Numbered from the stretch's first letter, positions 1 to 8,869 are shown. The stretch is DNA of 64,000 nucleotides from Nannocystis punicea (GCF_026965555.1 NZ_CP114040.1:806001-870000), one strand, 5' to 3'. Notes: generated by a model not told the origin, from the letters alone. Numbers and translations are program-made.

Positions 1-105
1 GCGCCCTGCCATGGGCACGATTACGAGATGGCAGTGCTCGAAGCGTTCGTGGGGCGCCCGTTCCGGGAGCTCGAGCACCTGCAGATGGAGCGCTTCGACG
101 CGTAG
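1..105 (+). CDS. C-terminal end of an unknown protein (partial)
   Basis: Only the last 34 codons are present, ending in TAG. The reading frame is open from the first base and closes with FRELEHLQMERFDA. The fragment includes a Cys-His-Gly-His stretch near the window edge that could bind metal, but it is too short to assign a family. It is convergent with the lipoprotein gene on the opposite strand, 68 bp away. Confidence 0.45.
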   Translation, partial: APCHGHDYEMAVLEAFVGRPFRELEHLQMERFDA

Positions 106-173
106 CGGCGGCCTCCGTCGATTGTGAATAGCCGCGGCTCCGGATACCTGGCCCGGAATCGCGGCCGATCGCG

Positions 174-806
174 TCAGCGCGCCCGGTCGCCCATCTCGCC
201 GGTCGCCGGAGGGTTGTTCTTGTGCGGCTCGGGCTCCTTCGGCGTCCTGGGGTCCTGCGAGCCGGTCGGCGGAGGGGTGTTCATCGTGCCCTGCTGGTTG
301 CGGGTGCCGGTCGGCGGATCGACGCCCATCTCGCCCTGCTGGCCGTTGGGGCCGACCGGCGGATTGGGGCCCTGCGGATCGCGAATGCCGTCCGGCCGAG
401 GGGTGCCCATCGCGCCCTGCCCGGTCGGGGTATTCCGCGTACCCTTCTGCTCCGAGGGCGGATTCTGGCCCATCGAGCCCTGCGGCGTATCGCGGGTCTC
501 GACGTTGCGGCCCAGGCCGACGTCGCCCGGGGCGGTGTCGGACGGGCGTTGCGAGCTCGGCGTGCCCATCGAGCCTGGCGACGCGTTCGGGCCGCCGACT
601 GCGCCGCCTTCCGCGGGCGTCGGGCTCGAGCTGTCGGCGCCGCCCTGGCCGCTCAGGCCGCGGGGCGGGCCCTGCGTGCGGGTGTAGACCGTAGAGCGGT
701 CCGACTTGTCGGCGGGGGCGTCACGGGGGCGGCTCTGGCAGCCGGCGGCCGGCGCGATCAGCAGCAGCGTGAGCAGCCAGCGGGATTGATTGCACCACGG
801 AATCAT
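174..806 (-). CDS. Pro/Gly-rich repetitive lipoprotein
   Basis: A 210-residue protein with a lipoprotein signal peptide: a hydrophobic stretch at residues 10-21 and a lipobox ending at Cys23 (PAAGC). The mature part is low complexity, with Gly, Pro, Thr, Asn and Gln. It carries loosely repeated 15-20 residue units around GxMGxxxP and PPxGxRxxQG, with no globular domain visible. The ATG at 806 is preferred over the GTG at 809 because an AGGAGG Shine-Dalgarno lies six bases upstream of it. The gene lies 136 bp downstream of the MBL-fold hydrolase on the same strand. The likely location is anchored in the cell envelope as a flexible surface protein. The function is unknown. Confidence 0.75.
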   Translation of the reverse strand: MIPWCNQSRWLLTLLLIAPAAGCQSRPRDAPADKSDRSTVYTRTQGPPRGLSGQGGADSSSPTPAEGGAVGGPNASPGSMGTPSSQRPSDTAPGDVGLGRNVETRDTPQGSMGQNPPSEQKGTRNTPTGQGAMGTPRPDGIRDPQGPNPPVGPNGQQGEMGVDPPTGTRNQQGTMNTPPPTGSQDPRTPKEPEPHKNNPPATGEMGDRAR

Positions 807-942
807 CACAGTCCTCCTCGCATCAATGGCGGGGCCGATTCGCGGGTCCCCGCGCGGTCACGAAAACGTACCGCGGGCGGCTCGCTCCGCAAGCTCAGGC
901 GAGGTCGATCACGGCGGGCGGTCGGCGGCGAATCGGGCCAGT

Positions 943-1833
943 TCAACTCGCTCCGAGGCCGGGCGACTGCGGCGCGTGCGGGTGGGGCGGCTCGCCGTGC
1001 GGGCTGCGGGCGGCCCACGCCTCGAACTCGACCGGGTCGTGGGCACACAGGACGCGGACCTCGTCGCGGCGCTGATACACCAGGTCGCGCAGGCGCTGCT
1101 GATTGCGCAGTCGGGCCCGGCGATCGACCTCCATCATCGCCTGATAGGCGCGCAGGCCCAGCGGGCAGTGGACGCGGTCGGTGTTGAGCTCGCCGCGGTA
1201 GAAGTACGCGTCGCCGGCGTGCAGCAGCCAGCCTTCCCCGGTCTGCACCGCCACCCCGGCGTGACCGGCGGTGTGGCCCACCAGCGGGATCAGCAGGAGC
1301 TCCGGCGGCAGCCCCACCAGCCCGCGCACGCACTCGAAGCCGAACCAGGCCTCGCCTTCCTGCGGCGAGTAGGTCTGCCACGAGCCCGCGGTCGACCACT
1401 GCTGCGGCCGGTAGCGGCCGCGGGCGATCGCCCCGACCCGCTGCTGGGCGGCGTCGGCCTCGTCGGCGAGCAGGTGCACCTGGGCGTGCGGGAAGTCGGC
1501 GAGGCCGCCCGCGTGGTCGAAGTCGAGGTGCGTCAGGACGATGTGGCGGACATCGCGGGGCGACAGGCCCAGGCGCTCGATCTGCCGGACGGCCGTCTCG
1601 TCCTCGTCCAGGCGCGGGCGCATCATGCCGACGAAGAAGCGGCTGAGGCGGGTGGTCGGGCTCTGGATGTCCTCGAGGCCGAGCCCGGTGTCGACCAGCA
1701 CCAGGCCGCGGTCGGTCTCGAGCAGCAGACAATGACAGGTGAGCCGCGCCGGGCCGGGGTCGTCCGCCGGCTTTCCCATCAATCGCCCGCCGTACGGGCA
1801 CATGGTTCCACAATTGAGGTGATGAATGCGCAC
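943..1833 (-). CDS. MBL-fold metallo-hydrolase
   Basis: A 296-residue protein of the metallo-beta-lactamase superfamily. The zinc signature HLDFDHAGG is at residues 102-110 (H102, D104, D106, H107). Further ligands are probable at the GHTAGHAG segment (about 187-191), HAGD (Asp208) and a late AHD. The order and length fit the lactonase-like branch, which includes N-acyl-homoserine lactonases, but the substrate cannot be told from sequence alone. Upstream in-frame codons extend to 2037, but they are Arg/Pro-rich and read through direct-repeat DNA. The GTG at 1833 has a GGAG at the right spacing and begins exactly where MBL homology starts (RIHHLNCGTM). The Pro-rich lipoprotein gene follows on the same strand. 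Confidence 0.85.
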   Translation of the reverse strand: MRIHHLNCGTMCPYGGRLMGKPADDPGPARLTCHCLLLETDRGLVLVDTGLGLEDIQSPTTRLSRFFVGMMRPRLDEDETAVRQIERLGLSPRDVRHIVLTHLDFDHAGGLADFPHAQVHLLADEADAAQQRVGAIARGRYRPQQWSTAGSWQTYSPQEGEAWFGFECVRGLVGLPPELLLIPLVGHTAGHAGVAVQTGEGWLLHAGDAYFYRGELNTDRVHCPLGLRAYQAMMEVDRRARLRNQQRLRDLVYQRRDEVRVLCAHDPVEFEAWAARSPHGEPPHPHAPQSPGLGAS

Positions 1834-1971
1834 GACGAACTCCGAGGTGAAACTGGGCGGCAGTGGCCGGCGCGTCAAATCCGAGCCCGCACCCGCCCAG
1901 GGCCGCGCGCCGCCAGGGCCGCGCCGGCCCCACGTTGGGCGAGGGGCGCGGACGGCGAACGCGGAGGCGCC

Positions 1972-2240
1972 GTCGAGCCTGGCGCAGGGTCGACTGCGAG
2001 GACTCGCCCTGGCCCTCGTGCACCCGTCAATCGTCATGACGCCGGGCCGCCGAAGGTCGACGGTCGAGCCCGGCGCAGGGGCCGAGCGCGAGGAATTACC
2101 CTGGCCCTCGCGCGCCCGGCGATCGTCATGACCCCCGCCGAACCATGACGGTCGAGCCCGGCGGGGAGGGTCGAGTGCGAGGAATTATCCTCGCACCGGT
2201 CGCGCCAATCATCGAGAGCCCCACTGCGACGAGCGACGGC
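1972..2240. repeat. Three imperfect tandem copies of about 90 bp
   Basis: Copies begin near 1972, 2063 and 2151. Each starts with GTCGAGCCYGGCG and passes through a GCGAGGA segment. The first two close on ATCGTCATGAC. The block lies between the divergent MBL gene and the small membrane-protein gene, so it occupies their shared upstream region. No coding capacity is supported. Confidence 0.65.
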
Positions 2241-2422
2241 CCCGCGCCGCTGCCGCGCGGCGAGTCGTCGCCATTGCCACGAGGCGCGATACCGCGCCTT
2301 CTGCGCCGATTGGCGTGCTCCCGGGGCGCGGGGCCCGGAATCGTCGCTGCACGAGCGAACGGGGGCGCAATCACGGCCGCTCGATTGGCCGCGACATGCA
2401 TTGCGTGCAACCCAAGGCCTGC

Positions 2423-2932
2423 ATGCGAGAGCCGGACCATCCGCCGTCGCCGCCGGAGATCGAGCGGCGCCTGCAATTCCACCGCGAGCAATTGCTGCTG
2501 CTGCCGCTGATGCTCGTGGTGCCGATCATGGCGCTGCTGGGCCTGCTCGGCGGGCCGCGCGTGCGCGAGGAGATCGAGCTGCGCGGGGTCCGGCTCGGGG
2601 TGGAGTTCGCCCCGCGCGACCACCTCGAGGACTGGGGCCGCATGCACGTCACGGTCGACAATCGCTCGCCGGCGCCGCTGCCGGGCGCGCGGGCGGAGTT
2701 CGCCCGCGCCCTGCTCGATCCGCTGTGGCAGCCGTCGTTTCAGCCGCCGCTCGCGCGGATCGACGGCGACTGGTACGTGGTCGCGCTCGGCGACATCCCG
2801 CCGGGCCAGGCCCGCGTCGTCACCCTCGACTATCGCAGCACCGAACCCGGCGAGCTCACCGGGGCGATCCGCGTGCGCGCCGGCGACGAGGCCCCGGTCG
2901 AGCTGCCGATTCACATCACGGTGCTGCCGTGA
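2423..2932 (+). CDS. Small single-pass membrane protein with an extracytoplasmic beta domain
   Basis: About 169 residues from the ATG at 2423. A strong hydrophobic helix at about 24-45 (LLLLPLMLVVPIMALLGLL) is followed by about 120 residues rich in alternating hydrophobic/polar strands (GRMHVTVDNRS, GDWYVVALGDI, GAIRVRAGDE). This suggests an Ig-like or jelly-roll domain outside the membrane. An ATG at 2396 would add nine residues. The ATG at 2423 has an AAGG five bases upstream. The family is not recognised. The stop lies 15 bp before the YetF/DUF421 gene, so the two are probably co-transcribed. Confidence 0.65.
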   Translation: MREPDHPPSPPEIERRLQFHREQLLLLPLMLVVPIMALLGLLGGPRVREEIELRGVRLGVEFAPRDHLEDWGRMHVTVDNRSPAPLPGARAEFARALLDPLWQPSFQPPLARIDGDWYVVALGDIPPGQARVVTLDYRSTEPGELTGAIRVRAGDEAPVELPIHITVLP

Positions 2933-2947
2933 ACGCGAGGTGAGCGC

Positions 2948-3424
2948 GTGGAGACCATCGTCCGTATCGTCATCATCTACACGGTCATCATCGTCGGCCT
3001 GCGGATCCTCGGCAAGCGAGAGTTCGGCCAGCTGTCGCCGGCCGAGCTCGTCACGCTCCTCATCATCCCCGAGATCGTCTCGCCGGCGCTGGTGCGCGAC
3101 GATCCGTCGCTCACCAACGCGATCGTCGGGACCACCACCCTGTTCTCGCTGGTGTTCGTGGTCTCGCTGCTCATGCACCACGTCCCCCCGCTCGAGAAGG
3201 TCGTCTCGAGCTCGCCGACCCTGCTGGTGAGCGACGGCCGGTTCCTGGCCGAGAACATGAACAAGGAGCGGATCTCGCCGGAGGAGATCTACACGGAGAT
3301 GCGCAAGGCCGGCGTCTACGAGCTGTCCCAGGTGCGCTGGGTGGTGCTCGAGTCGGACGGCAAGATGTCCGTGATCCCCCGGCCCGGGGCCGCGCGCGTA
3401 GCGAATGACGACACCTCGAGTTGA
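2948..3424 (+). CDS. YetF/DUF421-family membrane protein
   Basis: A 158-residue inner-membrane protein of the DUF421 (YetF-like) family. Three hydrophobic segments fill residues 1-75, including the family motif RILGKREFGQLSPAELV. They are followed by a compact cytoplasmic domain whose EEIYTEMRKAGVYELSQVRW stretch is typical of the YetF C-terminal fold. It starts with GTG after GAGGTGA at good spacing. The exact function of the family is unknown. The gene is sandwiched in an apparent operon: 15 bp after the preceding membrane protein, and overlapping any upstream start of the next gene. Confidence 0.85.
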   Translation: METIVRIVIIYTVIIVGLRILGKREFGQLSPAELVTLLIIPEIVSPALVRDDPSLTNAIVGTTTLFSLVFVVSLLMHHVPPLEKVVSSSPTLLVSDGRFLAENMNKERISPEEIYTEMRKAGVYELSQVRWVVLESDGKMSVIPRPGAARVANDDTSS

Positions 3425-3437
3425 CGAGCGCAATGGT

Positions 3438-4208
3438 ATGTGGACACTCTGCCTCGCCCTCTGGAGGCTCCTCGCCGGCGACGAGGAGCCCCGTCGCGTC
3501 GATCCCGATCGGCCGACGATCACCAACACCACCTCGACCGTGCCGCGCGGCGCAGTCCAGATCGAGGCCGGCGTCGACGCGCAGGTCTACGGCCGCGCGA
3601 GCCAGGACGAGTTCCTGGTGGCGACGCCGCTGATCGTCCGGATCGGCCTGCACGACCGCGTCGAGCTGCGCGTGTTCGACGGCGACCCGTTCCGCTGGGC
3701 GCTCGGTCAGACGGCCGCCCGCCAGCAGCAGGAAGTCTCCCTCGGCGCCAAGATCCTGCTGTTCGAGCGCGGCACGCGGACGAAGACGTCGCTCGGCCTG
3801 CAGCCGCAGCTGCTGCCGGTGTCGCCGCTCGGCAAGGAGACGTTCTGGGCCCCGCTGCCGGCCGTCGTCCTGCTCCTCAGCGTCGAACCCGGGGAGTGGA
3901 ACATCAGCGTCAACGCCGGCATCAAGACGGCCCCCGCCGACACCGGCCGCTGCTGCGAGATCAGCGACCTGTTCACCGCCTCGTTCTCGCGCACCATCGT
4001 CGACCAGCGCCTGCGCTTCTGGGGCGAGGCCTACGCCCGCCTCGACTTCCCCCACACCGAGCTCGCCGAGCTCGCAGGCGACGCCGGCCTGATGGTGCAC
4101 CTCCATCCGAGAGTCGCCCTCGACGTCGGCGCGCTGGTCGGCCGCGCCCGCCGCACCCTGGTGGTGTCGGCCCTCGCCGGCCTGTCGGTGCGCTTCGGCC
4201 CGCGCTGA
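3438..4208 (+). CDS. Predicted outer-membrane beta-barrel (MetA/phenol-pathway-like porin)
   Basis: About 256 residues. An N-terminal hydrophobic signal (MWTLCLALWRLLAG) is followed by alternating amphipathic strands to the end (VQIEAGVDAQVYG, RIGLHDRVELRVF, SLGAKILLFE, WNISVNAGIKTAP, LRFWGEAYARLDF). This pattern resembles the transporter family first noticed in phenol-degradation operons (MetA-like). The ATG at 3438 gives a signal peptide. The alternative ATG at 3405 overlaps the DUF421 gene by 20 bp and adds a polar N-terminus. It probably forms an operon with the two genes upstream. A hairpin follows 13 bp after the stop. Confidence 0.6.
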   Translation: MWTLCLALWRLLAGDEEPRRVDPDRPTITNTTSTVPRGAVQIEAGVDAQVYGRASQDEFLVATPLIVRIGLHDRVELRVFDGDPFRWALGQTAARQQQEVSLGAKILLFERGTRTKTSLGLQPQLLPVSPLGKETFWAPLPAVVLLLSVEPGEWNISVNAGIKTAPADTGRCCEISDLFTASFSRTIVDQRLRFWGEAYARLDFPHTELAELAGDAGLMVHLHPRVALDVGALVGRARRTLVVSALAGLSVRFGPR

Positions 4209-4221
4209 GCGAGTGGTCGCA

Positions 4222-4241
4222 TTCGCCGGTGGACCGGCGAA
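4222..4241 (+). terminator. Hairpin after the barrel gene
   Basis: An 8-bp inverted repeat (TTCGCCGG / CCGGCGAA) with a 4-nt loop lies 13 bp after the stop codon. There is no T-run, so it is a candidate 3'-end hairpin rather than a certain intrinsic terminator. Confidence 0.35.
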
Positions 4242-4301
4242 CGCGAGCGGTCGCGAGGGACGCATTCGTGGGCGCGACCGCGCGCTCGCGGGAGCCTCGG
4301 A

Positions 4302-4551
4302 GTGACTCGCGCCGTGGCGATCCTCGTCGCCGCCGCGGTCGTCGTCGTGTTCGTGATCGGCCTGATGGTGTGGTTCATGCTCGCCGATCGACCGGGCCCG
4401 GACTTCGCCGCGCCGACAGGCCGACCCGGCGTTCGCGCGCGGACACTGCCTGATCGCGTGCGAGCGCTCGTGCATGCGCAGCGCCGAGCCGAAGCGGGCC
4501 CTCGCCTGCAGCGAGGAGTGCGAGCCGTGGTGCGCCGGCGCGGGCCCGTGA
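4302..4551 (+). pseudogene. Small Cys-rich membrane protein split by an apparent frameshift
   Basis: A GTG at 4302 opens a frame with a convincing transmembrane helix (residues 3-25, rich in Ala/Val), followed by LADRPGPDFAAPT. After about 4420 that frame becomes Arg-rich. The +1 frame instead reads a Cys-rich tail containing DPAFARGHCLIACERSC and CSEECEPWCAG and stops at TGA 4549-4551. Joining the two gives a coherent product of about 83 residues: a membrane anchor plus seven cysteines. Either a base has been gained or lost near 4415-4425 or the assembly has an error there. Confidence 0.45.
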
Positions 4552-4721
4552 CTCGCCCCGCGATCGAAGCCGCGAGCTCGAGCACTACTACGTCGAGGAC
4601 GAATTTTCTCGGAGCACCCGCTCGTCGTCCTCCGCCGGAGGTCCTCCGGTTCTGCTCCAGCAGCGCCTGCGGGGCCGAGATCGCTTGCCCTCCGCGTCGC
4701 GCGGGGGTCACAATCCAAGCC

Positions 4722-5411
4722 ATGAAGCCTTACTTACCTTGTCTCGCCCTGTGCATCCTCGTCGCCTGCGGCCCCGAGTCGGGCAGCGACAGCGCCGGCA
4801 CCGACACCGACGCGACCGACGCGTCGACCTCCGGTACGTCGACCTCCGGCGCGTCGAGCACTGCCCCGACGACCGGCGTGTCGAGCACTGCCCCGACGAC
4901 CGGCGCGTCGAGCACAGATCCGACCACCGACGACGAGCCGTTCGAGAACTCGTGCGACTGCTCGGGCCCGTGCGACCTGCCGCTGTGCGACGCCTTCACC
5001 GTCAATTGCGAGACGGACTCCTGCGACCCTGCCTGGTGGTGGGCGGTGACCGACGAGGCCGCGCTGGAGTGCGCGATCGCGGGCCTGCGGGACGGCAAGC
5101 CGGGCTTCATCGAGTGGTCGCGGGAGTTCGGGTTCCACGCCGGGACCGACGAGGTGGTCCGCGTGATGGTCCTCCCCGGTGGGTCTGTCCTCCGCAGATC
5201 GAGCACCCCGAAGATCTGCAAGAGCGGCCCGACGATGCGCGTGGCGATCGCGGAGCCCGGCCACTTCGAGGGCTGTCTGGCCGAGCCCGACGGCCTGGCC
5301 CGCTTCTTCTGCATGACCGACGGCCTGCTCGACGAGTTCTTCGAGTGCACCCCCGCCGGCCCGGGCGAGTGCGAGCCGGACGAGCCGGACCCCGACTGGC
5401 CGGAGGAGTAG
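4722..5411 (+). CDS. Lipoprotein with a Ser/Thr linker and a Cys-rich domain
   Basis: A 229-residue lipoprotein: signal peptide and lipobox LVAC at Cys16. A Thr/Ser/Ala linker (about 20-70) follows, encoded by three direct 27-bp repeats at about 4847-4930. The C-terminal domain (about 75-215) holds Cys-rich motifs (NSCDCSGPCDLPLCDAF) and ends in an acidic tail. The layout of anchor, TTTG-like linker and Cys domain is common among myxobacterial surface lipoproteins and recurs in this window at 25816-26520, without obvious sequence identity. The ATG at 4722 is the only start that keeps the signal peptide intact. The domain function is unknown. Confidence 0.8.
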   Translation: MKPYLPCLALCILVACGPESGSDSAGTDTDATDASTSGTSTSGASSTAPTTGVSSTAPTTGASSTDPTTDDEPFENSCDCSGPCDLPLCDAFTVNCETDSCDPAWWWAVTDEAALECAIAGLRDGKPGFIEWSREFGFHAGTDEVVRVMVLPGGSVLRRSSTPKICKSGPTMRVAIAEPGHFEGCLAEPDGLARFFCMTDGLLDEFFECTPAGPGECEPDEPDPDWPEE

Positions 5412-5451
5412 GCCGCGCCGAGATCGGCGCTATGAACATTCGCCGCCGGGT

Positions 5452-7305
5452 CTATGCATTCGGCCGCAGGCGCGCGACCTCCCCGAGGAACGCCAGCAGG
5501 TCGTCGGCGTGGCGGTCGAACGTGAATTCGTCGCGGGTGCGCCACACTTGCTCGCGCACCGCCTGGATCCGGGCGGTGTCTCGCAGCTGCGCGGCGAGGT
5601 CGGGCATGTCGCGGGCGAACACGCCGACGCCGAGGCGGCGGGCCAGGTTCTGGCTGGCCACCCGGGCGCCGTCGTTGTCGCGCTGGATCATCGGCAGGCC
5701 CGCGGCCGCCAGCGTCGCCGCGCGCGCGGGGATGTTGAGGTCGTCCCAGTCGGCCCGGCCGATGTCGCCGTCGTTGCCGCTGGCGAAGAAGTGCAGCCAG
5801 CCGGCGTCGTAGCGCGAGAACTCCTCGACCCATCGCCGCTGGTCGACGTGCGCGTGCAGGTGCAAGTGGCGCGGCGCGACGGCCCGGGCGCTGTCGATCC
5901 AGGCGCGCCACTGGCCGTGGGTGAAGTCGCCGTAGAAGTGCAGGTGCACGTCCTCGGCCGCGAGCTCGCCGACGTGGTGCGGGTGCAGGCCGATCGGCCG
6001 CCCGGGCACGACCGTGTGGAGCGCCCCGTCGGCCTGCGACAGCCGCGGCGACGGCTCGCCGGCGAACCACTCGCGGCGCGGCAGGTCGCCGTCCAGGATC
6101 CTCGACGGGATCGCGGCGGCGCCGGCGGGCAGCACCGTGGCGAACCACTCGCGCATCTCGGGGCTCGAGTACACGAGGCCGTCGGCGCGCGTGTGCAGGT
6201 CGACCAGCGCCTCCCAGGTGCCCCTCTCGCGGCAGATGAACGGCCCCTCCTTGAAGTGCCAGACGAACGGGACGCCGGTGCCCTCGGCCAGCACCTCGCG
6301 GGCGAACGGGACCGCCTGCCAGTTGAGCAGGGCGTAGATCACGTCGGGCCGCAGGGCGCGGATCATCGTCCGCCAGTCGTCCCGCGGCAGGTCGCGCACG
6401 CGGCCGAACGGCAGCGGCCCGACGGTGTTGTACCAGTGCGGGTCCTTCATCCACAGGCCGTACAGCGAGTGGCCGCGCTCCTCGAGCGCGAGCACGCGGT
6501 CGGCGTTGTAGGCCAGCTCGCCGACCAGCAAGATCGTCAGGCCGTCGCGGGCCCGCGGCGTCGGCGGCCGCTCGCGCGCGCGGCGGTAGTGCTCGACCTC
6601 GTCGACCGCGTTGCCGACGCTGCTGTGAAACCGCAGCGGGTGCGGCACCGCGAAGCGCTGGCGAAAGGCATTGAGGCCGCCCAGCGGCTCGCGCAAGAGC
6701 TTGTGCAATTGGCCGGGGTGGTCGACCCATTCGCAGGTGACCCGCCCGGTCGCCACCGCCGGGCCGGCGGCGAGCAGGCGGTCCCACAGCATGCGGCCGA
6801 GGTCGTCGGTGACCAGCTCGTCGCGCTCCAGCCAGCGCGCGTCGGTGCTGCGATGCATCACCTGCACCAGCTGCAACGAATGGCCGGCGATGGCCCCGTC
6901 GGCGCGGCGATTGTAGTGATGACGGACCCCCGAATAGGCCAGCGTCGCCGCCGGTTCGGCGTCGAGCCGGGCGGCGAGGGCGTCGAGGTGGTCGGGCCAG
7001 TAGCGATCGTCGGACGGGAGGTAGGCGATCCGCGGCGCGCGGGCGCGATCGAGGCCGACGTTGAGGGCCGCGCCGAGGCCGAGGTTGGCAGGCAGCCGCT
7101 CGTAGCGGATCCGCGGATCGGCGAGGTAGGGCGCGACCACGGCCGCGGTGTCGTCGGGCGAGCCGTCGTCGACGACGAGCAGCTCCCAGTCGCTCCGCGC
7201 CTGCGCCAGCAGGCTGCCGATCGCGGCGGCGATGAAGCGCGCCTGGCCGTAGGTCGGCATCAGGACGGAGATCGCGGGCGCGTCGGCCGAGGGGGCGAGG
7301 GTCAT
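5452..7305 (-). CDS. Two-domain glycosyltransferase (GT2 plus GT-B-like)
   Basis: A 617-residue protein. Residues 12-110 are a GT2 (GT-A fold) nucleotide-sugar domain: ISVLMPTYGQ, VVDDGSPDD (45-52) and the DxD-type SDD at 98-100. From about residue 255 a second domain begins with ILLVGELAYNADRVLALEERGHS and continues with ALRPDVIYALLNWQ, resembling the N-lobe of GT-B enzymes. It ends with a region like a GT4 C-lobe (WDDLNIPARAATLAAAGLP). It probably acts in the cytoplasm on surface polysaccharide or lipid-linked sugar. It lies 34 bp downstream of the DUF2795 gene. Sugar and acceptor cannot be deduced. Confidence 0.85.
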   Translation of the reverse strand: MTLAPSADAPAISVLMPTYGQARFIAAAIGSLLAQARSDWELLVVDDGSPDDTAAVVAPYLADPRIRYERLPANLGLGAALNVGLDRARAPRIAYLPSDDRYWPDHLDALAARLDAEPAATLAYSGVRHHYNRRADGAIAGHSLQLVQVMHRSTDARWLERDELVTDDLGRMLWDRLLAAGPAVATGRVTCEWVDHPGQLHKLLREPLGGLNAFRQRFAVPHPLRFHSSVGNAVDEVEHYRRARERPPTPRARDGLTILLVGELAYNADRVLALEERGHSLYGLWMKDPHWYNTVGPLPFGRVRDLPRDDWRTMIRALRPDVIYALLNWQAVPFAREVLAEGTGVPFVWHFKEGPFICRERGTWEALVDLHTRADGLVYSSPEMREWFATVLPAGAAAIPSRILDGDLPRREWFAGEPSPRLSQADGALHTVVPGRPIGLHPHHVGELAAEDVHLHFYGDFTHGQWRAWIDSARAVAPRHLHLHAHVDQRRWVEEFSRYDAGWLHFFASGNDGDIGRADWDDLNIPARAATLAAAGLPMIQRDNDGARVASQNLARRLGVGVFARDMPDLAAQLRDTARIQAVREQVWRTRDEFTFDRHADDLLAFLGEVARLRPNA

Positions 7306-7339
7306 GGGTGCTTTCGGTCGGCGATCGTTCGCGGGCCCT

Positions 7340-7687
7340 TCAGCGCCTCTCGCGGCCGCCGCCGCGCTCCGATTCGTCGCTCCGGCGCTCCTCGCCGCGC
7401 GAACGCTCCTCGCCGCCCTCGCGCGCCTCGCCGCCCTCGCGCTCCCTGCTCCGCGAACGCTTGCGCTCTCCGCCCTGCTCGTCTTCCTCTTCGGTCTGGC
7501 CCATGGCCCGCGTCACGTCTTTCATGCTGCGAAACTCCTGATCGGGCATCGCCTCGAGCTCGCGCACCACCGCGTCGCCGGCGTTGTTGTCGCGGGCGTG
7601 GCGGATCAGGTCCTTCTTGGTGACGGGGAAATCGATGCCGCGGAGCTGGTGCGTCAGCTCGATGGGGGAGGTGGCTGTCTTGGTCAT
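7340..7687 (-). CDS. DUF2795 protein with a charged tail
   Basis: A 115-residue protein. The N-terminal 55 residues match the DUF2795 pattern (LRGIDFPVTKKDLIRHARDN followed by LEAMPDQEF), a small helical domain seen in stress- and DNA-associated proteins. Residues 65-115 are almost entirely Glu, Arg, Gly and Ser and are probably disordered. A GGAG precedes the ATG at 7687 by seven bases. The glycosyltransferase gene follows closely on the same strand, but a functional link is not evident. The 342 bp upstream (7688-8029) are the divergent promoter region shared with the next glycosyltransferase, and I see no gene in them. Confidence 0.85.
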   Translation of the reverse strand: MTKTATSPIELTHQLRGIDFPVTKKDLIRHARDNNAGDAVVRELEAMPDQEFRSMKDVTRAMGQTEEEDEQGGERKRSRSREREGGEAREGGEERSRGEERRSDESERGGGRERR

Positions 7688-8029
7688 GATCGTCTCCTGC
7701 GGGCCCGATGGGTAGCACCCGCGTCCTGCTCGTCAAGCAGGGGCCCGGCCTCAATCACACCACCTCGAGCGACGATGATTCACCGCACCACGAGCGCCGG
7801 GCCGGCGTCGTCCGCCCTCCGCGCATTGTCTGGTAAATACCCGCGAGCGGGCCGGGCCGCGGCCGAAAGCATCGTCTCGCGCGGGTCGCCGGGCTCCGCG
7901 GGCCGTCCTCGTGCTTGCCCGATCGACCCGCGGGGGCATGCTTGCGCGACGAGCCGCGGCTGCGGTGGTTGCTCGCCCGGTCGGAGCGCCCGAAAGCTTG
8001 CGCGTGCAATCTCATCCGTCGTCAAGTTC

Positions 8030-8869
8030 ATGCCGACCCTCGACGTCCTGATCCCGACCTGCGATCGCCCGGCCGCGCTGGCCGTCACGCTGACCAGCCT
8101 GAGCGCGCAGACGCTGGCCGCGCCCGGGGGGACGCCCTTCCGCGTGGTCGTGTCCGACCAGGGCGAGGCGCCGGTCGCCGACGCCGGCGAGCTGCGCGCC
8201 GTGGTGCGGGTGCTGCGGGCCCACGGGCACGAGGTCGTGCTGCACCGCCACCTGCCCCGGCGCGGCCTGGCCGAGCAGCGCCACTTCCTGCTCGAGCAGG
8301 CCCGCGCCGACCAATTGCTGTTCCTCGACGACGACCTGCTGCTCGAGCCGTGGGTGGTCGCGCAGATGACCGCCGCCCTCGCGCAGCAGGGCTGCGGCTT
8401 CGTCGGCAGCGCGGTCATCGGCCTCAGCCTGGTCGACTCGGTGCGGCCGCATCAGCAGCGCGTCGAGCTGTGGCCCGGCCGCGTCGAGCCCGAGCTGGTC
8501 GAGCACGGCAGCCACGCCTGGCAGCGCCACGAGCTGCACAACGCCGCCAACCTGTGGCACGTCCAGCGCGCGCTCGGGCTCGGGCCGGCGGCGACGCGCT
8601 GTTACAAGGTCGCGTGGGTCGGCGGCTGCGTGCTCTACGACGCGGCCAAGCTGCGGGCCGTCGGCGGCTTCGGCTTCTGGACCGAGCTGCCGCGCGAACA
8701 CTGCGGCGAGGACGTGCTGGCCCAGCTGCGGGTCATGGCCCGCTTCGGCGGCTGCGGCCTGATGCCGAGCGGCGTGTACCACCTCGAGTTGCCGACCACC
8801 GTGCCCAATCGCGAGGTCGACGCGCCGCGGGTGCTCCCGGTCGGGCCTGCTCCTTCGCGAGTGCCCTGA
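8030..8869 (+). CDS. GT2-family glycosyltransferase
   Basis: A 279-residue single-domain GT2 enzyme. LDVLIPTCDRPAAL (4-17) is the nucleotide-binding strand, VSDQGEAP follows, and LLFLDDDLLLEPW holds the metal-binding acidic triad (D100-D102). A later VAWVGGCVLYDAAKLRAVGG segment and the LPREHCGEDVLAQLR acceptor/base region (with GED) are typical of rhamnosyl- and galactosyl-type GT2 enzymes. In-frame codons extend upstream to 7304, but that stretch reads back across the DUF2795 gene. The ATG at 8030 is where the conserved domain begins. No strong ribosome-binding site is visible. It is divergent from the other glycosyltransferase locus. Confidence 0.85.
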   Translation: MPTLDVLIPTCDRPAALAVTLTSLSAQTLAAPGGTPFRVVVSDQGEAPVADAGELRAVVRVLRAHGHEVVLHRHLPRRGLAEQRHFLLEQARADQLLFLDDDLLLEPWVVAQMTAALAQQGCGFVGSAVIGLSLVDSVRPHQQRVELWPGRVEPELVEHGSHAWQRHELHNAANLWHVQRALGLGPAATRCYKVAWVGGCVLYDAAKLRAVGGFGFWTELPREHCGEDVLAQLRVMARFGGCGLMPSGVYHLELPTTVPNREVDAPRVLPVGPAPSRVP

